Assembly: GCA_964016885.1 (NCBI GenBank)
Contig: OZ024759.1
Span: forward strand, 3,244,285-3,308,284
Source: Eledone cirrhosa
Taxonomy: Eukaryota > Mollusca > Cephalopoda > Octopoda > Eledonidae
Direction: 5' to 3'
DNA: 64,000 nucleotides
The notes under the pieces are model-generated. The model was not told the DNA's origin, searched no databases, and worked only from the letters and a program-made list of their open reading frames with translations. Positions 8,131-22,900 of the stretch are shown in pieces. Positions within the stretch are counted from its first letter, which is position 1, and every line of letters starts with the position of its first letter. Position numbers and translations under genes: made by a program.

Positions 8131-10403
8131 TCTACGGCTGGATGCCCTTCCTAACACCAACCACATTTACAGTGTGGGGCTGGGAGGTTTTTACCGTGTT
8201 GCCTACACGGCCACATTACAGCGTGGACTGTCTGGCGGGTTTTCTATGGCTGGATGCCCTTTCTAACACCAACCACATTTACAGTGTGGGCTGGGAGGTT
8301 TTTACCGTGTTGCCTACACGGCCACATTACAGCGTGGACTGTCTGGCGGGTTTTCTACAGCTGGATGCCCTTCCTAACACCAACTACGCTTACAGTGTGG
8401 AACTAGGAGGTTTTTTCCGTGTTGCCTACACGGCCACATTACAGCGTGGACTGTCTGGCGGGTTTTCTACAGCTGGATGCCCTTCCTAACACCAACCACA
8501 TTTACAGTGTGGACTGGGAGATTTTTACCGTGTTGCCTACACGGCCACATTACAGCGTGGACTGTCTGGCGGGTTTTCTACGGCTGGATGCCCTTCCTAA
8601 CACCAACCACATTTACAGTGTGGACTGGGAGGTTTTTACCGTGTTGCCTACACGGCCACATTACAGCGTGGACTGTCTGGCGGGTTTTCTACGGCTGGAT
8701 GCCCTTCCTAACACCAACTACGTTTACAGTGTTGAACTGGGAGGTTTTTAGCGTGTTGCCTACACGGCCACATTACAGCGTGGACTGTCTGGCGGGTTTT
8801 CTACAGCTGGATGCCCTTCCTAACACCAACCACATTTACAGTGTGGACTGGGAGATTTTTACCGTGTTGCCTACACGGCCACATTACAGCGTGGACTGTC
8901 TGGCGGGTTTTCTACGGCTGGATGCCCTTCCTAACACCAACCACATTTACAGAGTGGACTGGGAGGTTTTTACCGTGTTGCCTACACGGCCACATTACAG
9001 CGTGGACTGTCTGGCGGGTTATCTACGGCTGGATGCCCTTCCTAACACCAACCACATTTACAGTGTGGACTGGGAGGTTTTTACCGTGTTGCCTACACGG
9101 CCACATTACAGCGTGGACTGTCTGGCGGGTTTTCTACGGCTGGATGCCCTTCCTAACACCAACCACATTTACATTGTGGACTGGGAGATTTTTACCGTGT
9201 TGCCTACACGGCCAGATTACAGCGTGGACTGACTGGCGGGTTATCTACGGCTGGATGCCCTTCCTAACACCAACCACATTTACAGTGTGGGGCTGGGAGG
9301 TTTTTACCGTGTTGCCTACACGGCCACATTACAGCGTGGACTGTCTGGCGGGTTTTCTATGGCTGGATGCCCTTTCTAACACCAACCACATTTACAGTGT
9401 GGGCTGGGAGGTTTTTACCGTGTTGCCTACACGGCCACATTACAGCGTGGACTGTCTGGCGGGTTTTCTACAGCTGGATGCCCTTCCTAACACCAACTAC
9501 GCTTACAGTGTGGAACTGGGAGGTTTTTTCCGTGTTGCCTACACGGCCACATTACAGCGTGGACTGTCTGGCGGGTTTTCTACAGCTGGATGCCCTTCCT
9601 AACACCAACCACATTTACAGTGTGGACTGGGAGATTTTTACCGTGTTGCCTACACGGCCACATTACAGCGTGGACTGTCTGGCGGGTTTTCTACGGCTGG
9701 ATGCCCTTCCTAACACCAACCACATTTACAGTGTGGACTGGGAGGTTTTTACCGTGTTGCCTACACGGCCACATTACAGCGTGGACTGTCTGGCGGGTTT
9801 TCTACGGCTGGATGCCCTTCCTAACACCAACTACGTTTACAGTGTTGAACTGGGAGGTTTTTAGCGTGTTGCCTACACGGCCACATTACAGCGTGGACTG
9901 TCTGGCGGGTTTTCTACAGCTGGATGCCCTTCCTAACACCAACCACATTTACAGTGTGGACTGGGAGATTTTTACCGTGTTGCCTACACGGCCACATTAC
10001 AGCGTGGACTGTCTGGCGGGTTTTCTACGGCTGGATGCCCTTCCTAACACCAACCACATTTACAGAGTGGACTGGGAGGTTTTTACCGTGTTGCCTACAC
10101 GGCCACATTACAGCGTGGACTGTCTGGCGGGTTATCTACGGCTGGATGCCCTTCCTAACACCAACCACATTTACAGTGTGGACTGGGAGGTTTTTACCGT
10201 GTTGCCTACACGGCCACATTACAGCGTGGACTGTCTGGCGGGTTTTCTACGGCTGGATGCCCTTCCTAACACCAACCACATTTACATTGTGGACTGGGAG
10301 ATTTTTACCGTGTTGCCTACACGGCCAGATTACAGCGTGGACTGACTGGCGGGTTATCTACGGCTGGATGCCCTTCCTAACACCAACCACATTTACAGTG
10401 TGG
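8131..10403 (+). repeat. Higher-order tandem duplication, 1113-bp period (10 monomers)
   Basis: Segment 8131-9290 recurs at 9244-10403 at a constant offset of 1113. Rare markers shared at that offset include 'tatggctggatgccctttct' (8245 and 9358), 'ctacgcttac' followed by 'gttttttccg', 'tacagagtggactggg' and 'ggccagattacagcg'. One visible difference is ctaggagg near 8405 against ctgggagg in the second copy. Confidence 0.88.
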
Positions 10404-13400
10404 ACTGGGAGGTTTTTACCGTGTTGCCTACACGGCCACATTACAGCGTGGACTGTCTGGCGGGTTTTCTACGGCTGGATGCCCTTCCTAACACCAACCA
10501 CATTTACATTGTGGACTGGGAGATTTTTACCGTGTTGCCTACACGGCCACATTACAGTGTGGACTGACTGGCGGGTTTTCTACAGCTGGATGCTCTTCCT
10601 AACACCAACCACATTTACAGTGTGGACTGGGAGATTTTTACCGTGTTGCCTACACGGCCACATTACAGCGTGGACTGTCTGGCGGGTTTTCTACAGCTGG
10701 ATGCCCTTCCTAACACCAAGCACATTTACAGTGTGGACTGGGAGATTTTTACCGTGTTGCCTACACGGCCACATTACAGCGTGGACTGTCTGGCGGGTTT
10801 TCTACGGCTGGATGCCCTTCCTAACACCAACCACATTTACAGTGTGGACTGGGAGGTTTTTGCCGTGTTGCCTACACGGCCACATTACAGCGTGGACTGT
10901 CTGGTGGGTTTTCTACGGCTGGATGCCCTTCCTAACACCAACCACATTTAGTGTGGGGTTGCGAGGTTTTTACTGTGTTGCTTACACGGCCACATTATAG
11001 CGTGGACTGTCTGGCGGGTTTTCTACGGCTGGATGCCCTTCCTAACACCAACCACATTTACAGTGTGGACTGGGAGGTTTTTACCGTGTTGCCTACACGG
11101 CCACATTACAGCGTGGACTGTCTGGCGGGTTATCTACGGCTGGATGCCCTTCCTAACACCAACCACATTTACAGTGTGGACTGGGAGGTTTTTACCGTGT
11201 TGCCTACACGGCCACATTACAGCGTGGACTGTCTGGCGGGTTTTCTACGGCTGGATGCCCTTCCTAACACCAACCACATTTACATTGTGGACTGGGAGAT
11301 TTTTACCGTGTTGCCTACACGGCCACATTACAGCGTGGACTGACTGGCGGGTTTTCTACAGCTGGATGCTCTTCCTAACACCAACCACATTTACAGTGTG
11401 GACTGGGAGATTTTTACCGTGTTGCCTACACAGCCACATTACAGCGTGGACTGTCTTGCGGGTTTTCTACGGCTGGATGCCCTTCCTAACACCAACCACA
11501 TTTACGGTGTGGGGCTGGGAGGATTTTACTGTGTTGCCTACACAGCCACATTACAGCGTGGACTGTCTGGCGGGTTTTCTACAGCTGGATGCCCTTCCTA
11601 ACACCAACCACATTTACAGTGTGGACTGGGAGATTTTTACCGTGTTGCCTACACGGCCACATTACAGCGTGGACTGTCTGGCGTGTTTTCTACGGCTGGA
11701 TGCCCTTCCTAACACCAACCACATTTACAGTGTGGACTGGGAGATTTTTACCGTGTTGCCTACACGGCCACATTACAGCGTGGACTGTCTGGCGGGTTTT
11801 CTACAGCTGGATGCCCTTCCTAACACCAACCACATTTACATTGTGGACTGGGAGGTTTTTACCGTGTTGCCTACACGGCCACATTACAGCGTGGACTGTC
11901 TGGCGGGTTTTCTACGGCTGGATGCCCTTCCTAACACCAACCACGTTTACAGTGTGGACTGGGAGGTTTTTACCGTGTTGCCTACACGGCCACATTACAG
12001 CGTGGACTGTCTGGCGGGTTTTCTACGGCTGGATGCCCTTCCTAACACCAACCACATTTACAGTGTGGGCTGGGAGGTTTTTACCGTGTTGCCTACACGG
12101 CCACATTACAGCGTGGACTGTCTGGCGGGTTTTCTACGGCTGGATGCCCTTCCTAACACCAACCACATTTACAGTGTGGTGCTGGGAGGTTTTTACTGTG
12201 TTGCCTCCACAGCCACATTACAGCGTGGACTGTCTGGCGGGTTTTCTACAGCTGGATGCCCTTCCTAACACCAACTACGTTTACAGTGTGGAACTGGGAG
12301 GTTTTTACCGTGTTGCCTACACGGCCACATTACAGCGTGGACTGTCTGGCGGGTTTTCTACGGCTGGATGCCCTTCCTAACACCAACCACATTTACAGTG
12401 TGGTGCTGGGAGGTTTTTACTGTGTTGCCTCCACAGCCACATTACAGCGTGGACTGTCTGGCGGGTTTTCTACAGCTGGATGCCCTTCCTAACACCAACT
12501 ACGTTTACAGTGTGGAACTGGGAGGTTTTTACCGTGTTGCCTACACGGCCACATTACAGCGTGGACTGTCTGGCGGGTTTTCTACGGCTGGATGCCCTTC
12601 CTAACACCAACCACATTTACAGTGTGGGCTGGGAGGTTTTTACCGTGTTGCCTACACGGCCACATTACAGCGTGGACTGTCTGGCGGGTTTTCTACAGCT
12701 GGATGCCCTTCCTAACACCAACCACATTTACAGTGTGGACTGGGAGATTTTTACCGTGTTGCCTACACGGCCACATTACAGCGTGGACTGTCTGGCGGGT
12801 TTTCTACGGCTGGATGCCCTTCCTAACACCAACCACATTTACAGTGTGGACTGGGAGGTTTTTACCGTGTTGCCTACACGGCCACATTACAGCGTGGACT
12901 GTCTGGCGGGTTTTCTACGGCTGGATGCCCTTCCTAACACCAACTACGTTTACAGTGTTGAACTGGGAGGTTTTTAGCGTGTTGCCTACACGGCCACATT
13001 ACAGCGTGGACTGTCTGGCGGGTTTTCTACAGCTGGATGCCCTTCCTAACACCAACCACATTTACAGTGTGGACTGGGAGATTTTTACCGTGTTGCCTAC
13101 ACGGCCACATTACAGCGTGGACTGTCTGGCGGGTTTTCTACGGCTGGATGCCCTTCCTAACACCAACCACATTTACAGAGTGGACTGGGAGGTTTTTACC
13201 GTGTTGCCTACACGGCCACATTACAGCGTGGACTGTCTGGCGGGTTATCTACGGCTGGATGCCCTTCCTAACACCAACCACATTTACAGTGTGGACTGGG
13301 AGGTTTTTACCGTGTTGCCTACACGGCCACATTACAGCGTGGACTGTCTGGCGGGTTTTCTACGGCTGGATGCCCTTCCTAACACCAACCACATTTACAT

Positions 13401-16400
13401 TGTGGACTGGGAGATTTTTACCGTGTTGCCTACACGGCCAGATTACAGCGTGGACTGACTGGCGGGTTATCTACGGCTGGATGCCCTTCCTAACACCAAC
13501 CACATTTACAGTGTGGGGCTGGGAGGTTTTTACCGTGTTGCCTACACGGCCACATTACAGCGTGGACTGTCTGGCGGGTTTTCTATGGCTGGATGCCCTT
13601 TCTAACACCAACCACATTTACAGTGTGGGCTGGGAGGTTTTTACCGTGTTGCCTACACGGCCACATTACAGCGTGGACTGTCTGGCGGGTTTTCTACAGC
13701 TGGATGCCCTTCCTAACACCAACTACGCTTACAGTGTGGAACTGGGAGGTTTTTTCCGTGTTGCCTACACGGCCACATTACAGCGTGAACTGTCTGGCGG
13801 GTTTTCTACAGCTGGATGCCCTTCCTAACACCAACCACATTTACAGTGTGGACTGGGAGATTTTTACCGTGTTGCCTACACGGCCACATTACAGCGTGGA
13901 CTGTCTGGCGGGTTTTCTACGGCTGGATGCCCTTCCTAACACCAACCACATTTACAGTGTGGACTGGGAGGTTTTTACCGTGTTGCCTACACGGCCACAT
14001 TACAGCGTGGACTGTCTGGCGGGTTTTCTACGGCTGGATGCCCTTCCTAACACCAACTACGTTTACAGTGTTGAACTGGGAGGTTTTTAGCGTGTTGCCT
14101 ACACGGCCACATTACAGCGTGGACTGTCTGGCGGGTTTTCTACAGCTGGATGCCCTTCCTAACACCAACCACATTTACAGTGTGGACTGGGAGATTTTTA
14201 CCGTGTTGCCTACACGGCCACATTACAGCGTGGACTGTCTGGCGGGTTTTCTACGGCTGGATGCCCTTCCTAACACCAACCACATTTACAGAGTGGACTG
14301 GGAGGTTTTTACCGTGTTGCCTACACGGCCACATTACAGCGTGGACTGTCTGGCGGGTTATCTACGGCTGGATGCCCTTCCTAACACCAACCACATTTAC
14401 AGTGTGGACTGGGAGGTTTTTACCGTGTTGCCTACACGGCCACATTACAGCGTGGACTGTCTGGCGGGTTTTCTACGGCTGGATGCCCTTCCTAACACCA
14501 ACCACATTTACATTGTGGACTGGGAGATTTTTACCGTGTTGCCTACACGGCCAGATTACAGCGTGGACTGACTGGCGGGTTATCTACGGCTGGATGCCCT
14601 TCCTAACACCAACCACATTTACAGTGTGGACTGGGAGGTTTTTACCGTGTTGCCTACACGGCCACATTACAGCGTGGACTGTCTGGCGGGTTTTCTACGG
14701 CTGGATGCCCTTCCTAACACCAACCACATTTACATTGTGGACTGGGAGATTTTTACCGTGTTGCCTACACGGCCACATTACAGTGTGGACTGACTGGCGG
14801 GTTTTCTACAGCTGGATGCTCTTCCTAACACCAACCACATTTACAGTGTGGACTGGGAGATTTTTACCGTGTTGCCTACACGGCCACATTACAGCGTGGA
14901 CTGTCTGGCGGGTTTTCTACAGCTGGATGCCCTTCCTAACACCAAGCACATTTACAGTGTGGACTGGGAGATTTTTACCGTGTTGCCTACACGGCCACAT
15001 TACAGCGTGGACTGTCTGGCGGGTTTTCTACGGCTGGATGCCCTTCCTAACACCAACCACATTTACAGTGTGGACTGGGAGGTTTTTGCCGTGTTGCCTA
15101 CACGGCCACATTACAGCGTGGACTGTCTGGTGGGTTTTCTACGGCTGGATGCCCTTCCTAACACCAACCACATTTAGTGTGGGGTTGCGAGGTTTTTACT
15201 GTGTTGCTTACACGGCCACATTATAGCGTGGACTGTCTGGCGGGTTTTCTACGGCTGGATGCCCTTCCTAACACCAACCACATTTACAGTGTGGACTGGG
15301 AGGTTTTTACCGTGTTGCCTACACGGCCACATTACAGCGTGGACTGTCTGGCGGGTTATCTACGGCTGGATGCCCTTCCTAACACCAACCACATTTACAG
15401 TGTGGACTGGGAGGTTTTTACCGTGTTGCCTACACGGCCACATTACAGCGTGGACTGTCTGGCGGGTTTTCTACGGCTGGATGCCCTTCCTAACACCAAC
15501 CACATTTACATTGTGGACTGGGAGATTTTTACCGTGTTGCCTACACGGCCACATTACAGCGTGGACTGACTGGCGGGTTTTCTACAGCTGGATGCTCTTC
15601 CTAACACCAACCACATTTACAGTGTGGACTGGGAGATTTTTACCGTGTTGCCTACACGGCCACATTACAGCGTGGACTGTCTTGCGGGTTTTCTACGGCT
15701 GGATGCCCTTCCTAACACCAACCACATTTACGGTGTGGGGCTGGGAGGATTTTACTGTGTTGCCTACACAGCCACATTACAGCGTGGACTGTCTGGCGGG
15801 TTTTCTACAGCTGGATGCCCTTCCTAACACCAACCACATTTACAGTGTGGACTGGGAGATTTTTACCGTGTTGCCTACACGGCCACATTACAGCGTGGAC
15901 TGTCTGGCGGGTTTTCTACGGCTGGATGCCCTTCCTAACACCAACCACATTTACAGTGTGGACTGGGAGATTTTTACCGTGTTGCCTACACGGCCACATT
16001 ACAGCGTGGACTGTCTGGCGGGTTTTCTACAGCTGGATGCCCTTCCTAACACCAACCACATTTACATTGTGGACTGGGAGGTTTTTACCGTGTTGCCTAC
16101 ACGGCCACATTACAGCGTGGACTGTCTGGCGGGTTTTCTACGGCTGGATGCCCTTCCTAACACCAACCACGTTTACAGTGTGGACTGGGAGGTTTTTACC
16201 GTGTTGCCTACACGGCCACATTACAGCGTGGACTGTCTGGCGGGTTTTCTACGGCTGGATGCCCTTCCTAACACCAACCACATTTACAGTGTGGGCTGGG
16301 AGGTTTTTACCGTGTTGCCTACACGGCCACATTACAGCGTGGACTGTCTGGCGGGTTTTCTACGGCTGGATGCCCTTCCTAACACCAACCACATTTACAG

Positions 16401-16934
16401 TGTGGTGCTGGGAGGTTTTTACTGTGTTGCCTCCACAGCCACATTACAGCGTGGACTGTCTGGCGGGTTTTCTACAGCTGGATGCCCTTCCTAACACCAA
16501 CTACGTTTACAGTGTGGAACTGGGAGGTTTTTACCGTGTTGCCTACACGGCCACATTACAGCGTGGACTGTCTGGCGGGTTTTCTACGGCTGGATGCCCT
16601 TCCTAACACCAACCACATTTACAGTGTGGTGCTGGGAGGTTTTTACTGTGTTGCCTCCACAGCCACATTACAGCGTGGACTGTCTGGCGGGTTTTCTACA
16701 GCTGGATGCCCTTCCTAACACCAACTACGTTTACAGTGTGGAACTGGGAGGTTTTTACCGTGTTGCCTACACGGCCACATTACAGCGTGGACTGTCTGGC
16801 GGGTTTTCTACGGCTGGATGCCCTTCCTAACACCAACCACATTTACAGTGTGGGCTGGGAGGTTTTTACCGTGTTGCCTACACGGCCACATTACAGCGTG
16901 GACTGTCTGGCGGGTTTTCTACAGCTGGATGCCC
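8417..16934 (+). repeat. Higher-order tandem duplication, 4226-bp period (38 monomers)
   Basis: Segment 8417-12708 recurs at 12643-16934, offset 4226. The two copies abut with a 66-bp overlap of homology, the expected product of unequal exchange. The 1113-bp duplication nearly lies inside the unit, so it appears again at 13037/14150 and is older. Visible differences are few: cacagcc/cacggcc near 11431, ggcgtgtttt/ggcgggtttt near 11673, gcgtggactg/gcgtgaactg at 9563/13789. Confidence 0.9.
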
Positions 16935-19900
16935 GTCCTAACACCAACTACGCTTACAGTGAGGAACTGGGAGGTTATTACCGTGTTGCCTACACGACCA
17001 CATTACAGCGTGGACTGTCTGGCGGGTTTTCTACAGCTGGATGCCCTTCCTAACACCAACCACATTTACAGTGTGGACTGGGAGATTTTTACCGTGTTGC
17101 CTACACGGCCACATTACAGCGTGGACTGTCTGGCGGGTTTTCTACGGCTGGATGCCCTTCCTAACACCAACCACATTTACAGTGTGGACTGGGAGGTTTT
17201 TACCGTGTTGCCTACACGGCCACATTACAGCGTGGACTGTCTGGCGGGTTTTCTACGGCTGGATGCCCTTCCTAACACCAACCACATTTACAGTGTGGAC
17301 TGGGAGGTTTTTACCGTGTTGCCTACACGGCCACATTACAGCGTGGACTGTCTGGCGGGTTTTCTACGGCTGGATGCCCTTCCTAACACCAACCACATTT
17401 AGTGTGGGGTTGCGAGGTTTTTACTGTGTTGCTTACACGGCCACATTATAGCGTGGACTGTCTGGCGGGTTTTCTACGGCTGGATGCCCTTCCTAACACC
17501 AACCACATTTACAGTGTGGACTGGGAGGTTTTTACCGTGTTGCCTACACGGCCACATTACAGCGTGGACTGTCTGGCGGGTTATCTACGGCTGGATGCCC
17601 TTCCTAACACCAACCACATTTACAGTGTGGACTGGGAGGTTTTTACCGTGTTGCCTACACGGCCACATTACAGCGTGGACTGTCTGGCGGGTTTTCTACG
17701 GCTGGATGCCCTTCCTAACACCAACCACATTTACATTGTGGACTGGGAGATTTTTACCGTGTTGCCTACACGGCCACATTACAGCGTGGACTGACTGGCG
17801 GGTTTTCTACAGCTGGATGCTCTTCCTAACACCAACCACATTTACAGTGTGGACTGGGAGATTTTTACCGTGTTGCCTACACGGCCACATTACAGCGTGG
17901 ACTGTCTGGCGGGTTTTCTACGGCTGGATGCCCTTCCTAACACCAACCACATTTACAGTGTGGGGCTGGGAGGTTTTTACTGTGTTGCCTACACAGCCAC
18001 ATTACAGCGTGGACTGTCTGGCGGGTTTTCTACAGCTGGATGCCCTTCCTAACACCAACTACGTTTACAGTGTGGAACTGGGAGGTTTTTACCGTGTTTC
18101 CTACACGGCCACATTACAGCGTGGACTGTCTGGCGGGTTTTCTACGGCTGGATGCCCTTCCTAACACCAACCACATTTACAGTGTGGGCTGGGAGGTTTT
18201 TACCGTGTTGCCTACACGGCCACATTACAGTGTGGACTGTCTGGCGGGTTTTCTACAGCTGGATGCCCTTCCTAACACCAACTACGCTTACAGTGTGGAA
18301 CTGGGAGGTTTTTACCGTGTTGCCTACACGGCCACATTACAGCGTGGACTGTCTGGCGGGTTTTCTACAGCTGGATGCCCTTCCTAACACCAACCACATT
18401 TACAGTGTGGACTGGGAGTTTTTACCGTGTTGCCTACACGGCCACATTACAGCGTGGACTGTCTGGCGGGTTTTCTACGGCTGGATGCCCTTCCTAACAC
18501 CAACCACATTTACAGTGTGGACTGGGAGGTCTTTACCGTGTTCCCTACACGGCCACATTACAGCGTGGACTGTCTGGCGGGTTTTCTACGGCTGGATGCC
18601 CTTCCTAACACCAACCACATTTACAGTGTGGACTGGGAGGTTTTTACCGTGTTGCCTACAAGGCCACATTACAGCGTGGACTGTCTGGCGGGTTTTCTAC
18701 GGCTGGATGCCCTTCCTAACACCAACCACATTTACATTGTGGACTGGGAGATTTTTACCGTGTTGCCTACACGGCCACATTACAGCGTGGACTGTCTGGC
18801 GGGTTTTCTACAGCTGGATGCCCTTCCTAACACCAACCACATTTAGTGTGGGGTTGCGAGGTATTTGCTGTGTTGCTTACACGGCCACATTACAGCGTGG
18901 ACTGTCTGGCGGGTTTTCTACAGCTGGATGCCCTTCCTAACACCAACCACATTTACAGTGTGGACTGGGAGATTTTTACCGTGTTGCCTACACGGCCACA
19001 TTACAGCGTGGACTGTCTGGCGGGTTTTCTACGGCTGGATGCCCTTCCTAACACCAACCACATTTACAGTGTGGACTGGGAGATTTTTACCGTGTTGCCT
19101 ACACGGCCACATTACAGCGTGGACTGACTGGCGGGTTTTCTACAGCTGGATGCTCTTCCTAACACCAACCACATTTACAGTGTGGACTGGGAGATTTTTA
19201 CCGTGTTGCCTACACGGCCACATTACAGCGTGGACTGTCTGGCGGGTTTTCTACAGCTGGATGCCCTTCCTAACACCAACCACATTTACAGTGTGGACTG
19301 GGAGATTTTTACCGTGTTGCCTACACGGCCACATTACAGCGTGGACTGTCTGGCGGGTTTTCTACGGCTGGATGCCCTTCCTAACACCAACCACGTTTAC
19401 AGTGTGGACTGGGAGGTTTTTACCGTGTTGCCTACACGGCCACATTACAGCGTGGACTGTCTGGCGGGTTTTCTACGGCTGGATGCCCTTCCTAACACCA
19501 ACCACATTTACATTGTGGACTGGGAGATTTTTACCGTGTTGCCTACACGGCCACATTACAGCGTGGACTGTCTGGCGGGTTATCTACGGCTGGATGCCCT
19601 TCCTAACACCAACCACATTTACAGTGTGGACTGGGAGGTTTTTACCGTGTTGCCTACACGGCCACATTACAGCGTGGACTGTCTGGCGGGTTTTCTACGG
19701 CTGGATGCCCTTCCTAACACCAACCACATTTAGTGTGGGGTTGCGAGGTTTTTACTGTGTTGCTTACACGGCCACATTATAGCGTGGACTGTCTGGCGGG
19801 TTTTCTACGGCTGGATGCCCTTCCTAACACCAACCACATTTACAGTGTGGACTGGGAGATTTTTACCGTGTTGCCTACACGGCCACATTACAGCGTGGAC

Positions 19901-22900
19901 TGTCTGGCGGGTTATCTACGGCTGGATGCCCTTCCTAGCACCAACCACATTTACAGTGTGGACTGGGAGGTTCTTACCGTGTTGCCTACACGGCCACATT
20001 ACAGCGTGGACTGTCTGGCGGGTTTTCTACGGTTGGATGCACTTCCTAACACCAACCACATTTACATTGTGGACTGGGAGATTTTTACCGTGTTGCCTAC
20101 ACGGCCACATTACAGCGTGGACTGACTGGCGGGTTTTCTACAGCTGGATGCTCTTCCTAACACCAACCACATTTACAGTGTGGACTGGGAGATTTTTACC
20201 GTGTTGCCTACACGGCCACATTACAGCGTGGACTGTCTGGCGGGTTTTCTACGGCTGGATGCCCTTCCTAACACCAACCACATTTACAGTGTGGTGCTGG
20301 GAGGTTTTTACTGTGTTGCCTCCACAGCCACATTACAGCGTGGACTGTCTGGCGGGTTTTCTACAGCTGGATGCCCTTCCTAACACCAACTACGTTTACA
20401 GTGTGGAACTGGGAGGTTTTTACCGTGTTGCCTACACGGCCACATTACAGCGTGGACTGTCTGGCGGGTTTTCTACGGCTGGATGCCCTTCCTAACACCA
20501 ACCACATTTACATTGTGGGCTGGGAGGTTTTTACCGTGTTGCCTACACGGCCACATTACAGTGTGGACTGTCTGGCGGGTTTTCTACAGCTGGATGCCCG
20601 TCCTAACACCAACTACGCTTACAGTGAGGAACTGGGAGGTTTTTACCGTGTTGCCTACACGACCACATTACAGCGTGGACTGTCTGGCGGGTTTTCTACA
20701 GCTGGATGCCCTTCCTAACACCAACCACATTTACAGTGTGGACTGGGAGATTTTTACCGTGTTGCCTACACGGCCACATTACAGCGTGGACTGTCTGGCG
20801 GGTTTTCTACGGCTGGATGCCCTTCCTAACACCAACCACATTTACAGTGTGGACTGGGAGGTTTTTACCGTGTTGCCTACACGGCCACATTACAGCGTGG
20901 ACTGTCTGGCGGGTTTTCTACGGCTGGATGCCCTTCCTAACACCAACCACATTTACAGTGTGGACTGGGAGGTTTTTACCGTGTTGCCTACACGGCCACA
21001 TTACAGCGTGGACTGTCTGGCGGGTTTTCTACGGCTGGATGCCCTTCCTAACACCAACCACATTTAGTGTGGGGTTGCGAGGTTTTTACTGTGTTGCTTA
21101 CACGGCCACATTATAGCGTGGACTGTCTGGCGGGTTTTCTACGGCTGGATGCCCTTCCTAACACCAACCACATTTACAGTGTGGACTGGGAGGTTTTTAC
21201 CGTGTTGCCTACACGGCCACATTACAGCGTGGACTGTCTGGCGGGTTATCTACGGCTGGATGCCCTTCCTAACACCAACCACATTTACAGTGTGGACTGG
21301 GAGGTTTTTACCGTGTTGCCTACACGGCCACATTACAGCGTGGACTGTCTGGCGGGTTTTCTACGGCTGGATGCCCTTCCTAACACCAACCACATTTACA
21401 TTGTGGACTGGGAGATTTTTACCGTGTTGCCTACACGGCCACATTACAGCCTGGACTGACTGGCGGGTTTTCTACAGCTGGATGCTCTTCCTAACACCAA
21501 CCACATTTACAGTGTGGACTGGGAGATTTTTACCGTGTTGCCTACACGGCCACATTACAGCGTCGACTGTCTGGCGGGTTTTCTACGGCTGGATGCCCTT
21601 CCTAACACCAACCACATTTACAGAGTGGGGCTGGGAGGTTTTTACTGTGTTGCCTACACAGCCACATTACAGCGTGGACTGTCTGGCGGGTTTTCTACAG
21701 CTGGATGCCCTTCCTAACACCAACTACGTTTACAGTGTGGAACTGGGAGGTTTTTACCGTGTTGCCTACACGGCCACATTACAGCGTGGACTGTCTGGCG
21801 GGTTTTCTACGGCTGGATGCCCTTCCTAACACCAACCACATTTACAGTGTGGGCTGGGAGGTTTTTACCGTGTTGCCTACACGGCCACATTACAGTGTGG
21901 ACTGTCTGGCGGGTTTTCTACAGCTGGATGCCCTTCCTAACACCAACTACGCTTACAGTGTGGAACTGGGAGGTTTTTACCGTGTTGCCTACACGGCCAC
22001 ATTACAGCGTGGACTGTCTGGCGGGTTTTCTACAGCTGGATGCCCTTCCTAACACCAACCACATTTACAGTGTGGACTGGGAGTTTTTACCGTGTTGCCT
22101 ACACGGCCACATTAGAGCGTGGACTGTCTGGCGGGTTTTCTACGGCTGGATGCCCTTCCTAACACCAACCACATTTACAGTGTGGACTGGGAGGTTTTTA
22201 CCGTGTTCCCTACACGGCCACATTACAGCGTGGACTGTCTGGCGGGTTTTCTACGGCTGGATGCCCTTCCTAACACCAACCACATTTACAGTGTGGACTG
22301 GGAGGTTTTTACCGTGTTGCCTACAAGGCCACATTACAGCGTGGACTGTCTGGCGGGTTTTCTACGGCTGGATGCCCTTCCTAACACCAACCACATTTAC
22401 ATTGTGGACTGGGAGATTTTTACCGTGTTGCCTACACGGCCACATTACAGCGTGGACTGTCTGGCGGGTTTTCTACAGCTGGATGCCCTTCCTAACACCA
22501 ACCACATTTAGTGTGGGGTTGCGAGGTTTTTGCTGTGTTGCTTACACGGCCACATTATAGCGTGGACTGTCTGGCGGGTTTTCTACGGCTGGATGCCCTT
22601 CCTAACACCAACCACATTTACAGTGTGGACTGGGAGGTTTTTACCGTGTTGCCTACACGGCCACATTACAGCGTGGACTGTCTGGCGGGTTATCTACGGC
22701 TGGATGCCCTTCCTAACACCAACCACATTTACAGTGTGGACTGGGAGGTTTTTACCGTGTGGCCTACACGGCCACATTACAGCGTGGACTGTCTGGCGGG
22801 TTTTCTACGGCTGGATGCCCTTCCTAACACCAACCACATTTACAGTGTGGACTGGGAGATTTTTACCGTGTTGCCTACACGGCCACATTACAGCGTGGAC

